Shown: piece after piece, positions 43,973-52,923 of the stretch
How the letters are laid out: every line of letters starts with the position of its first letter
Position numbering within the stretch: the first letter of the stretch is position 1
NCBI RefSeq assembly: GCF_945901735.1
Contig: NZ_CAMDLM010000013.1
Location: 27,305 to 91,304 of the forward strand
Length of the DNA: 64,000 nt
Reading direction: 5' to 3'
DNA from: Limnohabitans sp. Rim8
GTDB lineage: Bacteria > Pseudomonadota > Gammaproteobacteria > Burkholderiales > Burkholderiaceae_C
Notes under the pieces: generated by a model
What the model saw: the letters and a program-made list of their open reading frames with translations, nothing else
What the model was told of the DNA's origin: nothing
Databases searched by the model: none
Position numbers and translations under genes: made by a program

Positions 43973-45409
43973 TCAATCCAGCAGCACGGGCAAACGCCAG
44001 CCGATGGCCGAAGCCACCGCATGGGCCACTTGCAGCACATGGCCCTCGCCGTGCATGGCCGCGCCGATCTGCAACGCCATGGGCAAGCCTTGGGTGGACA
44101 CGCCCATGGGGCAGGTCAAGGCGGGGTGCCCGGTCAGGCTGAACAAGCGGTTGCAGGCGCTGCGCTGCCCGGTGGGGTTGGCCATCAGGTCTTGCAGGGT
44201 CTCGGGCAAGGCTTCGCGCCCTGGCCACATCAACACGTCCACCTGCTCAGCCAGCAAAGCGCTGACCTGCTGTTGCCAAACGTCGGCCTGCACGCGGGCT
44301 GCTTGGTAGCTGTTCAAACTCAGCTGCGCTGCACCCGCCAGTTTTAGGCGCAAACCCTGTCCCAGCTGTTCCGGGTGGTCGCGCCAAATGTGCTGCAGTT
44401 GTAGAAACGCTTCATAGGCGATCAGGGTGTTGGCCACCTGCACCACGGCGGGCTGCGGTGGCCAATCCTTCGTCTCCACCGTGACCACCTGTGCACCTTC
44501 GGCTTGCAGTTTTTGCAGTGTCTCGTCAAAACAGACTTGGATCTGTGGGTCGTGTGTGGCCTGCCCGTTCTCGGCGTTGCGCCACAAGCCCGCAGGCACA
44601 CCAATCCGCAGCCCCTGAAGCACCGAACGCTGCACATCGGCAGTGCATACGGTGGCCACATCGCTGCCATGCCAAGCGTCCCAAATCAGGGCCTGGTCCA
44701 GCGCGGTGCGCGTCAAAAATCCGGCCACGTCCAAGCTGGGCGCCAAGGCGATCACGCCCGACAGGGGGTAAGCATAGCGCGTGGGTTTGAGGCCCACCAC
44801 ACCACAAGCGGCCGCTGGGTGGCGAATCGAGCCACCCGTGTCGGTTCCCGTGGCTGCCAGACAAAAACCTGCCGCTACCGCCGCCCCCGAGCCGCTGCTC
44901 GAGCTGCCCGGCATGTGCGCCAGATGCCAGGGGTTGCGCGCCGGCGGAAACAAGTCATCTTCTGAGGGCGAGCCAAAGGCAAATTCATGGCATGCCGTTT
45001 TGCCCAAACTGATCACCCCCAAACGCGCCAAACCCGTCACCAGCGTGGCGCTGACCGAGGGCACCCAGTCGTGCAAATGCCGCGAATGCGCCGTGGTACG
45101 CACGCCTCGCGTCAGGTAAACATCCTTGTGCGCCATCGGGATGCCATGCAAAGGCCCCCGGTATTGGCCTTGCGCGATCTCGCGGGTGGCCTGGTGCGCC
45201 GCTTGCATGGCGGCGTCCAGCGTGGGGGTGACGAAGGCGTTCACTTGCCCATCGAGTCGCTCCATGCGGTCGATGCAGGCCTGCACCAGCTGCACCGGCG
45301 TGATCGTCTGCTGCCGAATCAGGGCACTGGCTTGCGCCAAAGACAGCGCATGCAGCGGCGTGTCGGCATGCGCGTCAGCAGACGGCTTCAAGGGCGTCTG
45401 AGGGCTCAT
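43973..45409 (-). CDS. Amidase signature family amidase
   Basis: A 478-residue amidase of the GatA/amidase signature family. The catalytic triad is visible: Lys in GIPMAHKDVYLT, cis-Ser in MPGSSSSGSGAAVAAGF, and nucleophilic Ser in TGTDTGGSIRHPAAACG. The N-terminal leader (LSLAQASALIRQQTITPVQL) and the C-terminal SLTGHPALTCPMGVSTQGLP are typical of stand-alone amidases rather than GatA, and no gatB or gatC is adjacent. It hydrolyses an amide to acid and ammonia. It is part of an operon with a polysaccharide-deacetylase-fold enzyme upstream and an alpha/beta-hydrolase downstream, suggesting stepwise C-N bond cleavage. Confidence 0.93.
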   Translation of the reverse strand: MSPQTPLKPSADAHADTPLHALSLAQASALIRQQTITPVQLVQACIDRMERLDGQVNAFVTPTLDAAMQAAHQATREIAQGQYRGPLHGIPMAHKDVYLTRGVRTTAHSRHLHDWVPSVSATLVTGLARLGVISLGKTACHEFAFGSPSEDDLFPPARNPWHLAHMPGSSSSGSGAAVAAGFCLAATGTDTGGSIRHPAAACGVVGLKPTRYAYPLSGVIALAPSLDVAGFLTRTALDQALIWDAWHGSDVATVCTADVQRSVLQGLRIGVPAGLWRNAENGQATHDPQIQVCFDETLQKLQAEGAQVVTVETKDWPPQPAVVQVANTLIAYEAFLQLQHIWRDHPEQLGQGLRLKLAGAAQLSLNSYQAARVQADVWQQQVSALLAEQVDVLMWPGREALPETLQDLMANPTGQRSACNRLFSLTGHPALTCPMGVSTQGLPMALQIGAAMHGEGHVLQVAHAVASAIGWRLPVLLD

Positions 45410-45412
45410 GCC

Positions 45413-46321
45413 TCAAGGCGCTGGCAGTGGGCTGGCTTGCCGAAACCATTGGCTGATTTCAGAGCCGTTCCAGAACACCACACCAGGTTGCTTGGCCAAA
45501 AATTCCAGCATCATTTCAAAATAATCGATGCGGTGCGCAGCGCCAGAAATGTACGGATGCACCCCAAACGCCATGATGCGGGCGCTGTGCGCCGACTCGG
45601 CATACAGCCGCTTGAACGCATCTTGGGTGCGCAGCAGCATCGCGTCCGAACGCTCGTGCGAGGTGAGCATGATGTTGATGTCGTTGAGCTCAATGGTGTA
45701 AGGCACCGAAACCAGCGGTCCGTGTTGGGTATGCACATATTGCGGCTGGTCATCGAGCACCCAGTCGCCAAACCAGGACATGCCCAGCTCCTTGATCAGG
45801 TCGGGGGTCTGCAGCGTCTGGCTGCGACCCGGGCCCAACCAACCTTGCGGGCGCTGGCCGGTGAAGCGGGTCAGCACGTCCAGCGTCTGCTGCATCATGG
45901 CCCGCTCGTCCGGGATTTTCTGGATCGGGATTTGCTCGTAGCAATGCGCCATGAACTCCCAACCCGCATCGAGTGCGGCTTGCGTCACGCGCGGGCGGGT
46001 TTCGCAGACTTTGGCATTGATGGACAGGGTCGGCCTGATACCTGCATTTTTGAAAGCGTCCATCAGGCGCCACACCCCCACCCGCATGCCGTATTCATGC
46101 CAGGTCCAGTTGGGCACATCGGGCACCGGGGCTTGTCCGCCGGGCGGTGGCGAAACCATGCGCGGCATGGGGCGCGAGATATCCCACTCTTCGATGTTGA
46201 CCACCGGCCAGACCACCAAACGCACCCCTTCGGGCAAGTGAAGTGGGAGCCTGTCGACGATGGCTGAAAAAGGCAGTCGATCCTGCGGCCGCAGCACCCC
46301 GCTGTTCATCTCAAAACTCAT
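45413..46321 (-). CDS. Polysaccharide deacetylase-fold (PuuE/allantoinase-like) enzyme
   Basis: A 302-residue NodB-fold hydrolase starting MSFEMNSGVLRPQDR, one base overlapping the Bug gene stop. Instead of a chitin/peptidoglycan deacetylase motif set, it has the pattern of cytoplasmic cyclic-amide hydrolases related to PuuE allantoinase: LVVWPVVNIEEWDISRPMP, YGMRVGVWRLMDAFKNAGIR, ALDAGWEFMAHCYEQIPIQK and GWLGPGRSQTLQTPDLIKE, and a late FGVHPYISGAAHR. There is no signal peptide. It probably opens a ring amide or removes an N-acyl group. With the following amidase it forms a plausible two-step amide breakdown route. Confidence 0.88.
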   Translation of the reverse strand: MSFEMNSGVLRPQDRLPFSAIVDRLPLHLPEGVRLVVWPVVNIEEWDISRPMPRMVSPPPGGQAPVPDVPNWTWHEYGMRVGVWRLMDAFKNAGIRPTLSINAKVCETRPRVTQAALDAGWEFMAHCYEQIPIQKIPDERAMMQQTLDVLTRFTGQRPQGWLGPGRSQTLQTPDLIKELGMSWFGDWVLDDQPQYVHTQHGPLVSVPYTIELNDINIMLTSHERSDAMLLRTQDAFKRLYAESAHSARIMAFGVHPYISGAAHRIDYFEMMLEFLAKQPGVVFWNGSEISQWFRQASPLPAP

Positions 46322-47304
46322 CAGTTCACTCCACCGGGAATCGACGCAGCGATCTGCCGCAACTTGGCGGTTTCGGTGCGGATTTCCTGCACCATTTGCT
46401 CTGCCGAGCTGCCCACCAGGCTCATGCCCATGCCGTTGAGTTTGCGCTGCACGTCCGGCTCGGCCAATGCGGTTTTGACCGAAGCATTCAAACGCGCCTG
46501 GATGTCGGCAGGCAGGCCTTTGGGGGCGAAGATGCCCACCCAATAGGTCAGGTCATAACCCGTCAAGCCACCTTCGCTGAGCGTGGGCACGTCCGGGTAG
46601 CGCGGGTCACGCACCGAACTGGTGGTGCCCAGAAAGTTCACTTTTCCTGCATCGATTTGCGGCTTGGCTGCGCCGTCAAAAATCACCTGGCACACCCCCG
46701 CCAGGACATCCTGCATGCCGGGGCCCGAGCCTTTGTAAGGCACATGCACCATGTTCACCTTGGCCATGGCGTTGAACAACTCGCCCGCAAAGTGCAACCC
46801 ACTGCCCATGCCCGAGGTGGCGTAATTGATCTTGCCCTTGTTTTTGGGGTCGCGGGCATAAGTCAAGAATTCCGGCAAGGTTTTGGCGGGCACAGACGGG
46901 TTGACCACCATCAGCAAACCGTATTTGCCCACCAGAGAAATCGGCGTGAAGTCGCTCACCGGGTCATAGGACAAAGACTTTTCCACCACCGCCATGTAGG
47001 TCTTGGTGCCGTTGGTGGTCATCAGCAAGGTGTAGCCATCGGGGGCCATTTTGGTGACGGCTTCGCTGCCAATGCGGCCGCCGCCGCCCGCACGGTTTTC
47101 GATGACGATGTTTTGACCCAGGTTGCGCGACATGGCCTCGGCAATGATGCGGCTGGCCTGGTCTGAAAATCCGCCCGCTGCGTAAGGCACGATGGCCTTG
47201 ATGGGGCGCTGTGGGTAGGTTTGCGCCTGAACAGAAGCCAGGCTTGCGCTGGCCAGCAGACCGCAGCCCAGCCAAGTCAGGAGTTTGCGTTTGGATGCCG
47301 TCAT
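46321..47304 (-). CDS. Bug/TctC family periplasmic binding protein
   Basis: A 327-residue Bug receptor with signal peptide (MTASKRKLLTWLGCGLLASA, cleavage near VQA). The mature start TYPQRPIKAIVPYAAGGFSDQ and VIENRAGGGGRIGSEAV, with APDGYTLLMTTNGT, are family signatures. It is the first gene of a minus-strand operon (Bug, deacetylase-fold enzyme, amidase, hydrolase, cupin) and overlaps the next gene by one base (TGATG). It probably captures the compound degraded by that operon. It is divergent from an IclR regulator with a 236-base spacer, which is the likely control region. Confidence 0.94.
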   Translation of the reverse strand: MTASKRKLLTWLGCGLLASASLASVQAQTYPQRPIKAIVPYAAGGFSDQASRIIAEAMSRNLGQNIVIENRAGGGGRIGSEAVTKMAPDGYTLLMTTNGTKTYMAVVEKSLSYDPVSDFTPISLVGKYGLLMVVNPSVPAKTLPEFLTYARDPKNKGKINYATSGMGSGLHFAGELFNAMAKVNMVHVPYKGSGPGMQDVLAGVCQVIFDGAAKPQIDAGKVNFLGTTSSVRDPRYPDVPTLSEGGLTGYDLTYWVGIFAPKGLPADIQARLNASVKTALAEPDVQRKLNGMGMSLVGSSAEQMVQEIRTETAKLRQIAASIPGGVN

Positions 47305-47540
47305 TGGAATGACCCCTTTCAGTTGTCTCGTGGTGGATTCGATGTTTCAGGGCCATTTGCGACCCCGTGCTGCACAACAAAAAAACAGTATGCGTGCCGG
47401 TTTTTGCCTTGGCAATCGGGTGATCCCGCCTTGACGCTCGCAACAGGGCCCGTCGCTTCAATATTCCGAATCATGGAATACTTTGTCTTTTTGACCCACC
47501 GACGACACCCCGGCGCTCCGCTGTTGAGCCCTTTCAAGCC

Positions 47541-48383
47541 ATGAACCCTTCCCCGAAAAACGAAGGCGCGCAAAGCATCGCGCGCGCCGCCTTGCTGCTG
47601 CGAACCTTGTCGACTTTCGGCTCGCAGGGCGCGGCACTCATGCAAATCAGCACCCTGACCCAATTGCCCAAGGCCACCGTGCACCGCATCCTCTCGGCCA
47701 TGCTGGATGAGCACCTGGTCGAGCGCCCCTGGGGCACACGCCACTACCGGCTTGGCCCGGAGGTTTATGCCTTGGGCATGTCGGTACTGGACGTGCACGA
47801 CATCAAAAGCATTGCCCAGCCATCGTTTGAACGTTTGGCTGAGGCCACGGGCGAAACGGTGTACCTGGGAATACGTTGTGGCTACGATGCCGTGTGCTTG
47901 GACAAACGCCAGGGCCACCTGCCGCAAAACGCCGAAATCCTGCAGGTGCACAACCGCTGGCCCATGGGCATCGGCTCTTTCAGTCTGGCCATCCTGTCAT
48001 TTTTGCCCGACAACGAGATCGCCGACATCCTGGCCTTCCACCGACTGCGCAGCGGCCCGGACAAGGCCTTCAGCAAAATGGCCAGTGGCATTCAGAAGAC
48101 ACGCAAAAACGGCTACGCCCTGACCAAAACCCGTTCCGGACGCGGCATTTCGGGCATGGCCGTGCCCGTTTTTGACCGGCGTCGTTACCCGATTGCCTCC
48201 TTGTGCGCCGTGTCCACGCTCGAGCGCATGACGGGCAGCTACCTCAGCGACCTGGCCACCACCCTGACCCACGAGGCCGACATCATGTCGGCGCAATACG
48301 AGTTGGCCCGCATGAACCCGACGCAGGCCGAAACCTGGCGCACGGCCATCAAGGACCCGCAAAGCCCGCGCATTGCATTCTGA
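47541..48383 (+). CDS. IclR family transcriptional regulator
   Basis: A 280-residue regulator with an N-terminal winged helix-turn-helix (SIARAALLLRTLSTFGSQGA, then LTQLPKATVHRILSAMLDEHL as the recognition region) and a C-terminal IclR effector domain (ETVYLGIRCGYDAVCLDKRQ, SGRGISGMAVPVFDRRRYPI). IclR proteins bind small aromatic or carboxylate effectors and control neighbouring catabolic genes. It stands between the divergent amidase operon and a Bug/LLM-monooxygenase operon on its own strand, so it is the likely regulator of both. Confidence 0.93.
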   Translation: MNPSPKNEGAQSIARAALLLRTLSTFGSQGAALMQISTLTQLPKATVHRILSAMLDEHLVERPWGTRHYRLGPEVYALGMSVLDVHDIKSIAQPSFERLAEATGETVYLGIRCGYDAVCLDKRQGHLPQNAEILQVHNRWPMGIGSFSLAILSFLPDNEIADILAFHRLRSGPDKAFSKMASGIQKTRKNGYALTKTRSGRGISGMAVPVFDRRRYPIASLCAVSTLERMTGSYLSDLATTLTHEADIMSAQYELARMNPTQAETWRTAIKDPQSPRIAF

Positions 48384-48529
48384 ATACGAGCGGCTTCATC
48401 CTTGCCCACAACGCAGCTGGCGTATCCACCGGCACAGGTCTGCAATTCCACCAGTTGGAATTTTGAGCTTGGTCAATTCACACGGCCCTCCTAGAATCTC
48501 GCCACGATAACCAACGATGGAGACTGTGT

Positions 48530-49498
48530 ATGCAAAAGCTTGTCCGATTTCTCAAATACAGTGTGCTGGCCCCCTTGGCTTTGTGCCTGGGCCTGGCCCA
48601 AGCTCAGGGCTTTCCCAACAAGCCAATCAAGATCGTTGTGCCCTTCGGGCCCGGCGGCTCAGGCGACATCACCGCACGCGCCTTTGGCCAATACCTGGAA
48701 GCGCAGTTCAAGCAAGGCGTGGTGATTGAAAACCGCGCCGGCGCCAACGGCATCCTGGGCACCGAAGCGGTCAAGAACGCACCCGCTGACGGCTACACAC
48801 TTTTGCTCACCACCAACACCACACTGGCGGCGAACCTGAGCCTGTACAAAAAAGTCCCCTATGACCCCTTGAAAGATTTTGAACACCTGGGGCAATTCGG
48901 AACAGCCGCCTCGGTGGCGATGGTCAGCAAAGACTCGGGCATCCGCACCGCTGCCGACCTGACGGCCTATGCCAAAGCCAACCCGGGCAAGGTGTTTTTT
49001 GGCCACTACAACTCGGCCTCGCAAATGACCGCTGAAATGTTCAAGGTCAAGACCGGCGCACCCATGACCGGCATCCCCTACAAGAGCATCGGCTCGGCCC
49101 TGCAAGACTTTTACGGCGGCCAGTTGCAGGTGCTGTTTCTGGAATACCTGCCCGCCATGGCCCACATCGACAACCCCAAGGCCACCGCGATTGGCGTGAC
49201 CGGGGCCACGCGATTCAAGCCCTGGCCCAATGTGCCCGCCATTGGCGAGACTTACCCCGGCTATGAGCTGGGCTTCTTCTTGGGGCTGGCGGCCCCTGCG
49301 GGCACCCCGCCCGACGTGGTGCGCAGACTGGACGGGGCCATCAGCTCCGCCCTGAAAGATGAGGCCTTTCTGGCACGTTTGGCGCAATTGGGCTTGGAGC
49401 CTTCCAAGGTATCCAAGGCCGATTACCCTCGCTTCATTCTAAGTGAAGTCACCCGCTGGGCACAGGTCATCAAAGACGCTGGCATCAAGCCCGAGTGA
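48530..49498 (+). CDS. Bug/TctC family periplasmic binding protein
   Basis: A 322-residue Bug receptor with signal peptide (MQKLVRFLKYSVLAPLALCL, cleavage after AQA). GFPNKPIKIVVPFGPGGSGD, VIENRAGANGILGTEAVKN and APADGYTLLLTTNTTL identify the family. GGAGAC precedes the ATG. It is followed 36 bases later by an LLM-type flavin monooxygenase and its reductase, so it may be the receptor for that monooxygenase's substrate. The ligand is unknown. Confidence 0.94.
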   Translation: MQKLVRFLKYSVLAPLALCLGLAQAQGFPNKPIKIVVPFGPGGSGDITARAFGQYLEAQFKQGVVIENRAGANGILGTEAVKNAPADGYTLLLTTNTTLAANLSLYKKVPYDPLKDFEHLGQFGTAASVAMVSKDSGIRTAADLTAYAKANPGKVFFGHYNSASQMTAEMFKVKTGAPMTGIPYKSIGSALQDFYGGQLQVLFLEYLPAMAHIDNPKATAIGVTGATRFKPWPNVPAIGETYPGYELGFFLGLAAPAGTPPDVVRRLDGAISSALKDEAFLARLAQLGLEPSKVSKADYPRFILSEVTRWAQVIKDAGIKPE

Positions 49499-49534
49499 GT
49501 CTTCATCTTCTAAAAATCAACGACAGGAACCATC

Positions 49535-50677
49535 ATGCGCCTAGGCTACTTCACCATGCCCCTGCACCCCTTCGAGCGGGACACCACGGAGACCTTGCAT
49601 GAGGACCGGCAAACCATCATCCTGGCCGACAAGCTGGGGTTTTACGACGCGTTTGTGGGCGAGCACCTCACTGACAAAGCCGAAAACGTGACCAACAGCC
49701 TGTTGTTCCTGGCCACCTTGATCCCGGAAACCAAGACCATCAAGCTGGGCAGCGGCACCTCCAACTTGTCGCACTCGCACCCCACGCTGCTGGCCTCGCA
49801 AGCGGCCATGTTCGACCACTTGGCCAAGGGCCGCTTCATCTTCGGCATCAGCCCCGGGGCCTTGGCATCCGACGCCGAAGCCTTGGGCATCCTGGACCAG
49901 GACCGCAACAAGATGTTTGCCGAGGCGATTGATGTGATCCTGGCCATCTGGGAGCGTGAGCCGCCCTACAACATCGACTTTCCGGACAACCGCTTCAAGG
50001 TCAGCACGCAAGTCACCTCTGTCCCCTCGATTGGTCGGGGCTACTTGATGAAGCCTCTCCAAGGTCCCCGGCCAGAAATTGTCGGCACGGTGGTGGCGCC
50101 CCACTCCAAAGGCGTGATCGCCATGGGCAAACGGGACTTCCACCCCATGTCGGCCAACTTTTTGATGGACCATTGGCTAGCCAGCCATTGGGACAATTAC
50201 TGTGAGGGCAAAAGCTCCGTCCATGAAGTGGCCAACCCTGCCGACTGGCGCGTGGCGCGCACCATTTTCGTGAGCGACGATAGCGCGACGGCCAACCGCT
50301 ATGGCCGCGCAGATGCCAACAGCCCTTACCGTTATTACTACCGCCAGATGCTGACCAAGATGATGATGTCCAAGCGCCACGTCATCTTCAAAAAGCACAC
50401 GGACGAAGACGACAGCCATGTCACGCTGGACCGCCTGCTCGACGAACTGGTGATCACCGGCACCGTCAACGAGGTGACCGACAAAATTTTGGCTTTGCGC
50501 GAGAAGGCGGGCCCCTTTGGCGAAATCGTGTACGCGGGCATGGACCTGGTCGATCCCCAGTTGGGACGCCACTCGATGGAGCTGATGGCCAACGAAGTCA
50601 TGCCCCGCGTCAACCAGGCGCTGGGCCTGGGCTCGGCCATCAACGTGGACGCGCCCCTGGAAACGGCTGCGGCATGA
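49535..50677 (+). CDS. LLM class flavin-dependent monooxygenase
   Basis: A 380-residue bacterial-luciferase-like TIM-barrel enzyme starting MRLGYFTMPLHPFERDTTET. Family features are ADKLGFYDAFVGEHLTDKAE, LGSGTSNLSHSHPTLLASQA, and AMFDHLAKGRFIFGISPGAL. The protein uses reduced FMN supplied by the flavin reductase encoded next, with which it overlaps by four bases, forming a two-component monooxygenase. Related enzymes hydroxylate or cleave terpenes, ketones, sulfonates or N-heterocycles. The sequence is not close to RutA or SsuD by eye, so the substrate remains open. Confidence 0.92.
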   Translation: MRLGYFTMPLHPFERDTTETLHEDRQTIILADKLGFYDAFVGEHLTDKAENVTNSLLFLATLIPETKTIKLGSGTSNLSHSHPTLLASQAAMFDHLAKGRFIFGISPGALASDAEALGILDQDRNKMFAEAIDVILAIWEREPPYNIDFPDNRFKVSTQVTSVPSIGRGYLMKPLQGPRPEIVGTVVAPHSKGVIAMGKRDFHPMSANFLMDHWLASHWDNYCEGKSSVHEVANPADWRVARTIFVSDDSATANRYGRADANSPYRYYYRQMLTKMMMSKRHVIFKKHTDEDDSHVTLDRLLDELVITGTVNEVTDKILALREKAGPFGEIVYAGMDLVDPQLGRHSMELMANEVMPRVNQALGLGSAINVDAPLETAAA

Positions 50678-51195
50678 CCCCGCAAGCCTTCAGGCAGTTG
50701 ATGCGTTTGCACCCGGCGGCGGTGAACATCATCGCCACCGGCAAAACACCGCACCGCACGGGCATGACGGTTTCGGCCTTCATGTCTTTGGGTGTGGAGC
50801 CGCCCACGGTGGTCTGCGCCATCAACCGCAACGCCTTCAGCTACGCGCACATGGCCGACAACCAGGTGTTCAGTGTGAACACGCTGGCGGTCGAACACAT
50901 CGCGCTGGCCAAGTTGTTTGCTGGTCAAGCCCAGATGTTCGGCGATGAACGCTTTGACGCGCAGGAATGGGCCCAGTTTGACTCAGGCTCGCCCAGTCTT
51001 CGCAGCGCCGTCATGAGCCTGGAATGTCGTCTGATTCGGCAAGTGCAGGAAAGCACGCACTGCCTGATGGTGGGCGAAGTCATCTCTGGCTGCTACAACG
51101 ACGCCGCCTTGCCCTTGCTGTACCGCGATGGCCAATGGGTGACCACCAGCGATGACCTGCTGATGGTATCGGTTGAGGCGAAGGACATGCGCTGA
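50674..51195 (+). CDS. Flavin reductase family protein
   Basis: A 173-residue flavin reductase-like split-barrel protein (HpaC/RutF type). Segments LHPAAVNIIATGKTPHRTGM, TVSAFMSLGVEPPTVVCAIN, FSVNTLAVEHIALAKLFAG and CLMVGEVISGCYNDAALPLL follow the family pattern. It should supply FMNH2 to the LLM monooxygenase whose gene it overlaps by four bases. It starts MTPQAFRQLMRLHP and the stop lies four bases before the next gene's ATG. Confidence 0.92.
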   Translation: MTPQAFRQLMRLHPAAVNIIATGKTPHRTGMTVSAFMSLGVEPPTVVCAINRNAFSYAHMADNQVFSVNTLAVEHIALAKLFAGQAQMFGDERFDAQEWAQFDSGSPSLRSAVMSLECRLIRQVQESTHCLMVGEVISGCYNDAALPLLYRDGQWVTTSDDLLMVSVEAKDMR

Positions 51196-51199
51196 TTTC

Positions 51200-52195
51200 A
51201 TGCACAGCACCCAGACTCAAACCCTTGTTTCAAGATTTTTCGCGCGCCGATGGGTGTTGCGCCACCTCATCTGGCTGAGCATGCTTTGGTCGGTCGCAAC
51301 AGCACACGCTCAGCAGGCTTTTACCTTCGTGGCCCTGGGTGATTTACCTTACGGTTCTGCGCAAAAGGCATATGGCCCCTACAGGTCATTGATTGACCGC
51401 ATCAACCAGGAGGACCCTGCTTTTTCTGTCCATGTGGGCGATTTCAAATCGGGCTCGACGCTGTGCAGCGATGAAGAATTCACCCATCAGCTGGAACACT
51501 TTCAGAGATTCAAAGGTGCCGTGGTCTACACACCGGGTGACAACGAGTGGACCGATTGCCACAGAAGTAACAATGGCGCATTTGACCCCTTGGAGCGTCT
51601 GGCCGCATTGCGGCAACGGTTTTTCACACCCGGCTCCTCCTTGGGTGCCAAGCCCATGCCCGTGCAAAACCAGTCGAGGGTCGCGCCCGCTTTCGGTCGT
51701 TATGTGGAAAACGTGCGCTGGCTGCACCAAGGGGTTTTGTTTGCCACGCTGCACATCGTGGGCAGCAACAACAATTTGGAAAGCCGGGACATCGCCGCCA
51801 CCCGAGAGTTTTTTGAACGCGATGCGGCCAATGTGGCTTGGATCCAGGCCACATTCGAGCTAGCGCGACTTCAACAAGCTTCAGCCGTGGTCTTTGCTTT
51901 TCAAGCCGACGTGCTGGAAAACAAGACGCTTTGGGCAGATTTCCCGAGCTGGTCAGGGTTTCGCACCAGCATTGGCGAAACCCTACTGCCCATGGCCAAT
52001 CGCTGGGGCAAACCGGTCTTGGTGGTGCACGGAGACAGCCATCAGTTCAGGCTTGACCAGCCTTTTCAACTGGACAAAAAACCACTGAAAAACGTCACCC
52101 GCTTGATCGTGCCCGGCGCATCGGATGTGCGCGCGGTCAAAGTAACCGTCAAAGACGCCAGTTTCGCCTTTGAGATGCTCTCACCGCTGCCCTGA
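51200..52195 (+). CDS. Exported metallophosphoesterase-like protein
   Basis: A 331-residue protein with an N-terminal hydrophobic export signal (WVLRHLIWLSMLWSVATAHA, cleavage after AHA). Calcineurin-like phosphoesterase motifs are recognisable but spread out: VALGDLPYG (usual DxH replaced by D-L-P), FSVHVGDFKSG (GD), YTPGDNEWTDC (GDxE/N, family GNH/D) and VHGDSHQF (GHxH replaced by GDSH). The altered motifs make metal use uncertain. It follows the flavin reductase gene by four bases but its product is periplasmic, so it may be a separate function within the transcript. I cannot name a substrate. Confidence 0.82.
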   Translation: MHSTQTQTLVSRFFARRWVLRHLIWLSMLWSVATAHAQQAFTFVALGDLPYGSAQKAYGPYRSLIDRINQEDPAFSVHVGDFKSGSTLCSDEEFTHQLEHFQRFKGAVVYTPGDNEWTDCHRSNNGAFDPLERLAALRQRFFTPGSSLGAKPMPVQNQSRVAPAFGRYVENVRWLHQGVLFATLHIVGSNNNLESRDIAATREFFERDAANVAWIQATFELARLQQASAVVFAFQADVLENKTLWADFPSWSGFRTSIGETLLPMANRWGKPVLVVHGDSHQFRLDQPFQLDKKPLKNVTRLIVPGASDVRAVKVTVKDASFAFEMLSPLP

Positions 52196-52281
52196 ATCAC
52201 ACAACTTGCAGCCAAGGGACCACACACACTTTGCCGGGCCAGATCCAACGTCTCTGACTGCCGGGTGTTAGAGGTGGCGTT

Positions 52282-52923
52282 TTATGCTGATAGCGGCAGG
52301 CCAATCAGGTCCGATAGGGCTTGCAGGCTCAAGCCCTCAACCATGTCTATGACCACAAGCCCTTGGGGCGTGCAGGCCAGCGTGGCCAGGTCGGTGTAGA
52401 CCCGTTTGACACAGCCAATGCCCGTCAGCGGATAGCTGCAAGATTGCACCAGTTTGCTTTGACCCTGCTTGGTCAGCAGGTCCATCATCACCCAGGTTTG
52501 TTTGGCCCCAATGGCCAGGTCCATGGCCCCGCCCACCGCCGGAATGGCGGTGGGCTCACCGGTGTGCCAGTTGGCCAGGTCACCCGTGGCGCTGACCTGA
52601 AACGCCCCCAACACGCAGATGTCCAGGTGCCCGCCGCGCATCATGGCAAAGCTGTCGGCGTGGTGAAAATACGCACCACCCGGCAACAAAGTCACCGGCT
52701 GTTTGCCCGCGTTGATCAGGTCGTAATCTTCCATCCCTTTGGCGGGCGCCGGGCCCATGCCCAAGATGCCGTTCTCGCTGTGCAAGAGCACTTCGCGGCT
52801 GGCAGGGATGTGGTTGGCCACCAAGGTGGGCTGGCCGATGCCGAGGTTCACCGTGGCCCCTTCGGGAATGTCTTGCGCCACGCGGGCCGCCAATTCGTCT
52901 TTGCTGCGTCGGGTGTAGCTCAT
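52282..52923 (-). CDS. pcaJ: 3-oxoadipate CoA-transferase subunit B
   Basis: A 213-residue beta subunit of a class I CoA-transferase. The catalytic glutamate is in LLHSENGILGMGP (SENG signature), with VNLGIGQPTLVANHIP, INAGKQPVTLLPGGAYFHHADSF, and GGAMDLAIGAKQTWVMM characteristic of PcaJ/ScoB. It transfers CoA from succinyl-CoA to 3-oxoadipate (or acetoacetate for the ScoB type). It overlaps the alpha-subunit gene by four bases. By eye the pair is closest to PcaIJ of the beta-ketoadipate pathway. No thiolase or pca ring-cleavage genes are adjacent. Confidence 0.92.
   Translation of the reverse strand: MSYTRRSKDELAARVAQDIPEGATVNLGIGQPTLVANHIPASREVLLHSENGILGMGPAPAKGMEDYDLINAGKQPVTLLPGGAYFHHADSFAMMRGGHLDICVLGAFQVSATGDLANWHTGEPTAIPAVGGAMDLAIGAKQTWVMMDLLTKQGQSKLVQSCSYPLTGIGCVKRVYTDLATLACTPQGLVVIDMVEGLSLQALSDLIGLPLSA

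Noticed and set aside
49535..51195. Rut pyrimidine pathway (RutA/RutF) identity for the monooxygenase pair
   Set aside because: The LLM protein lacks the RutA-specific segments that I remember, and rutB, rutC and rutG-type genes are absent around it.
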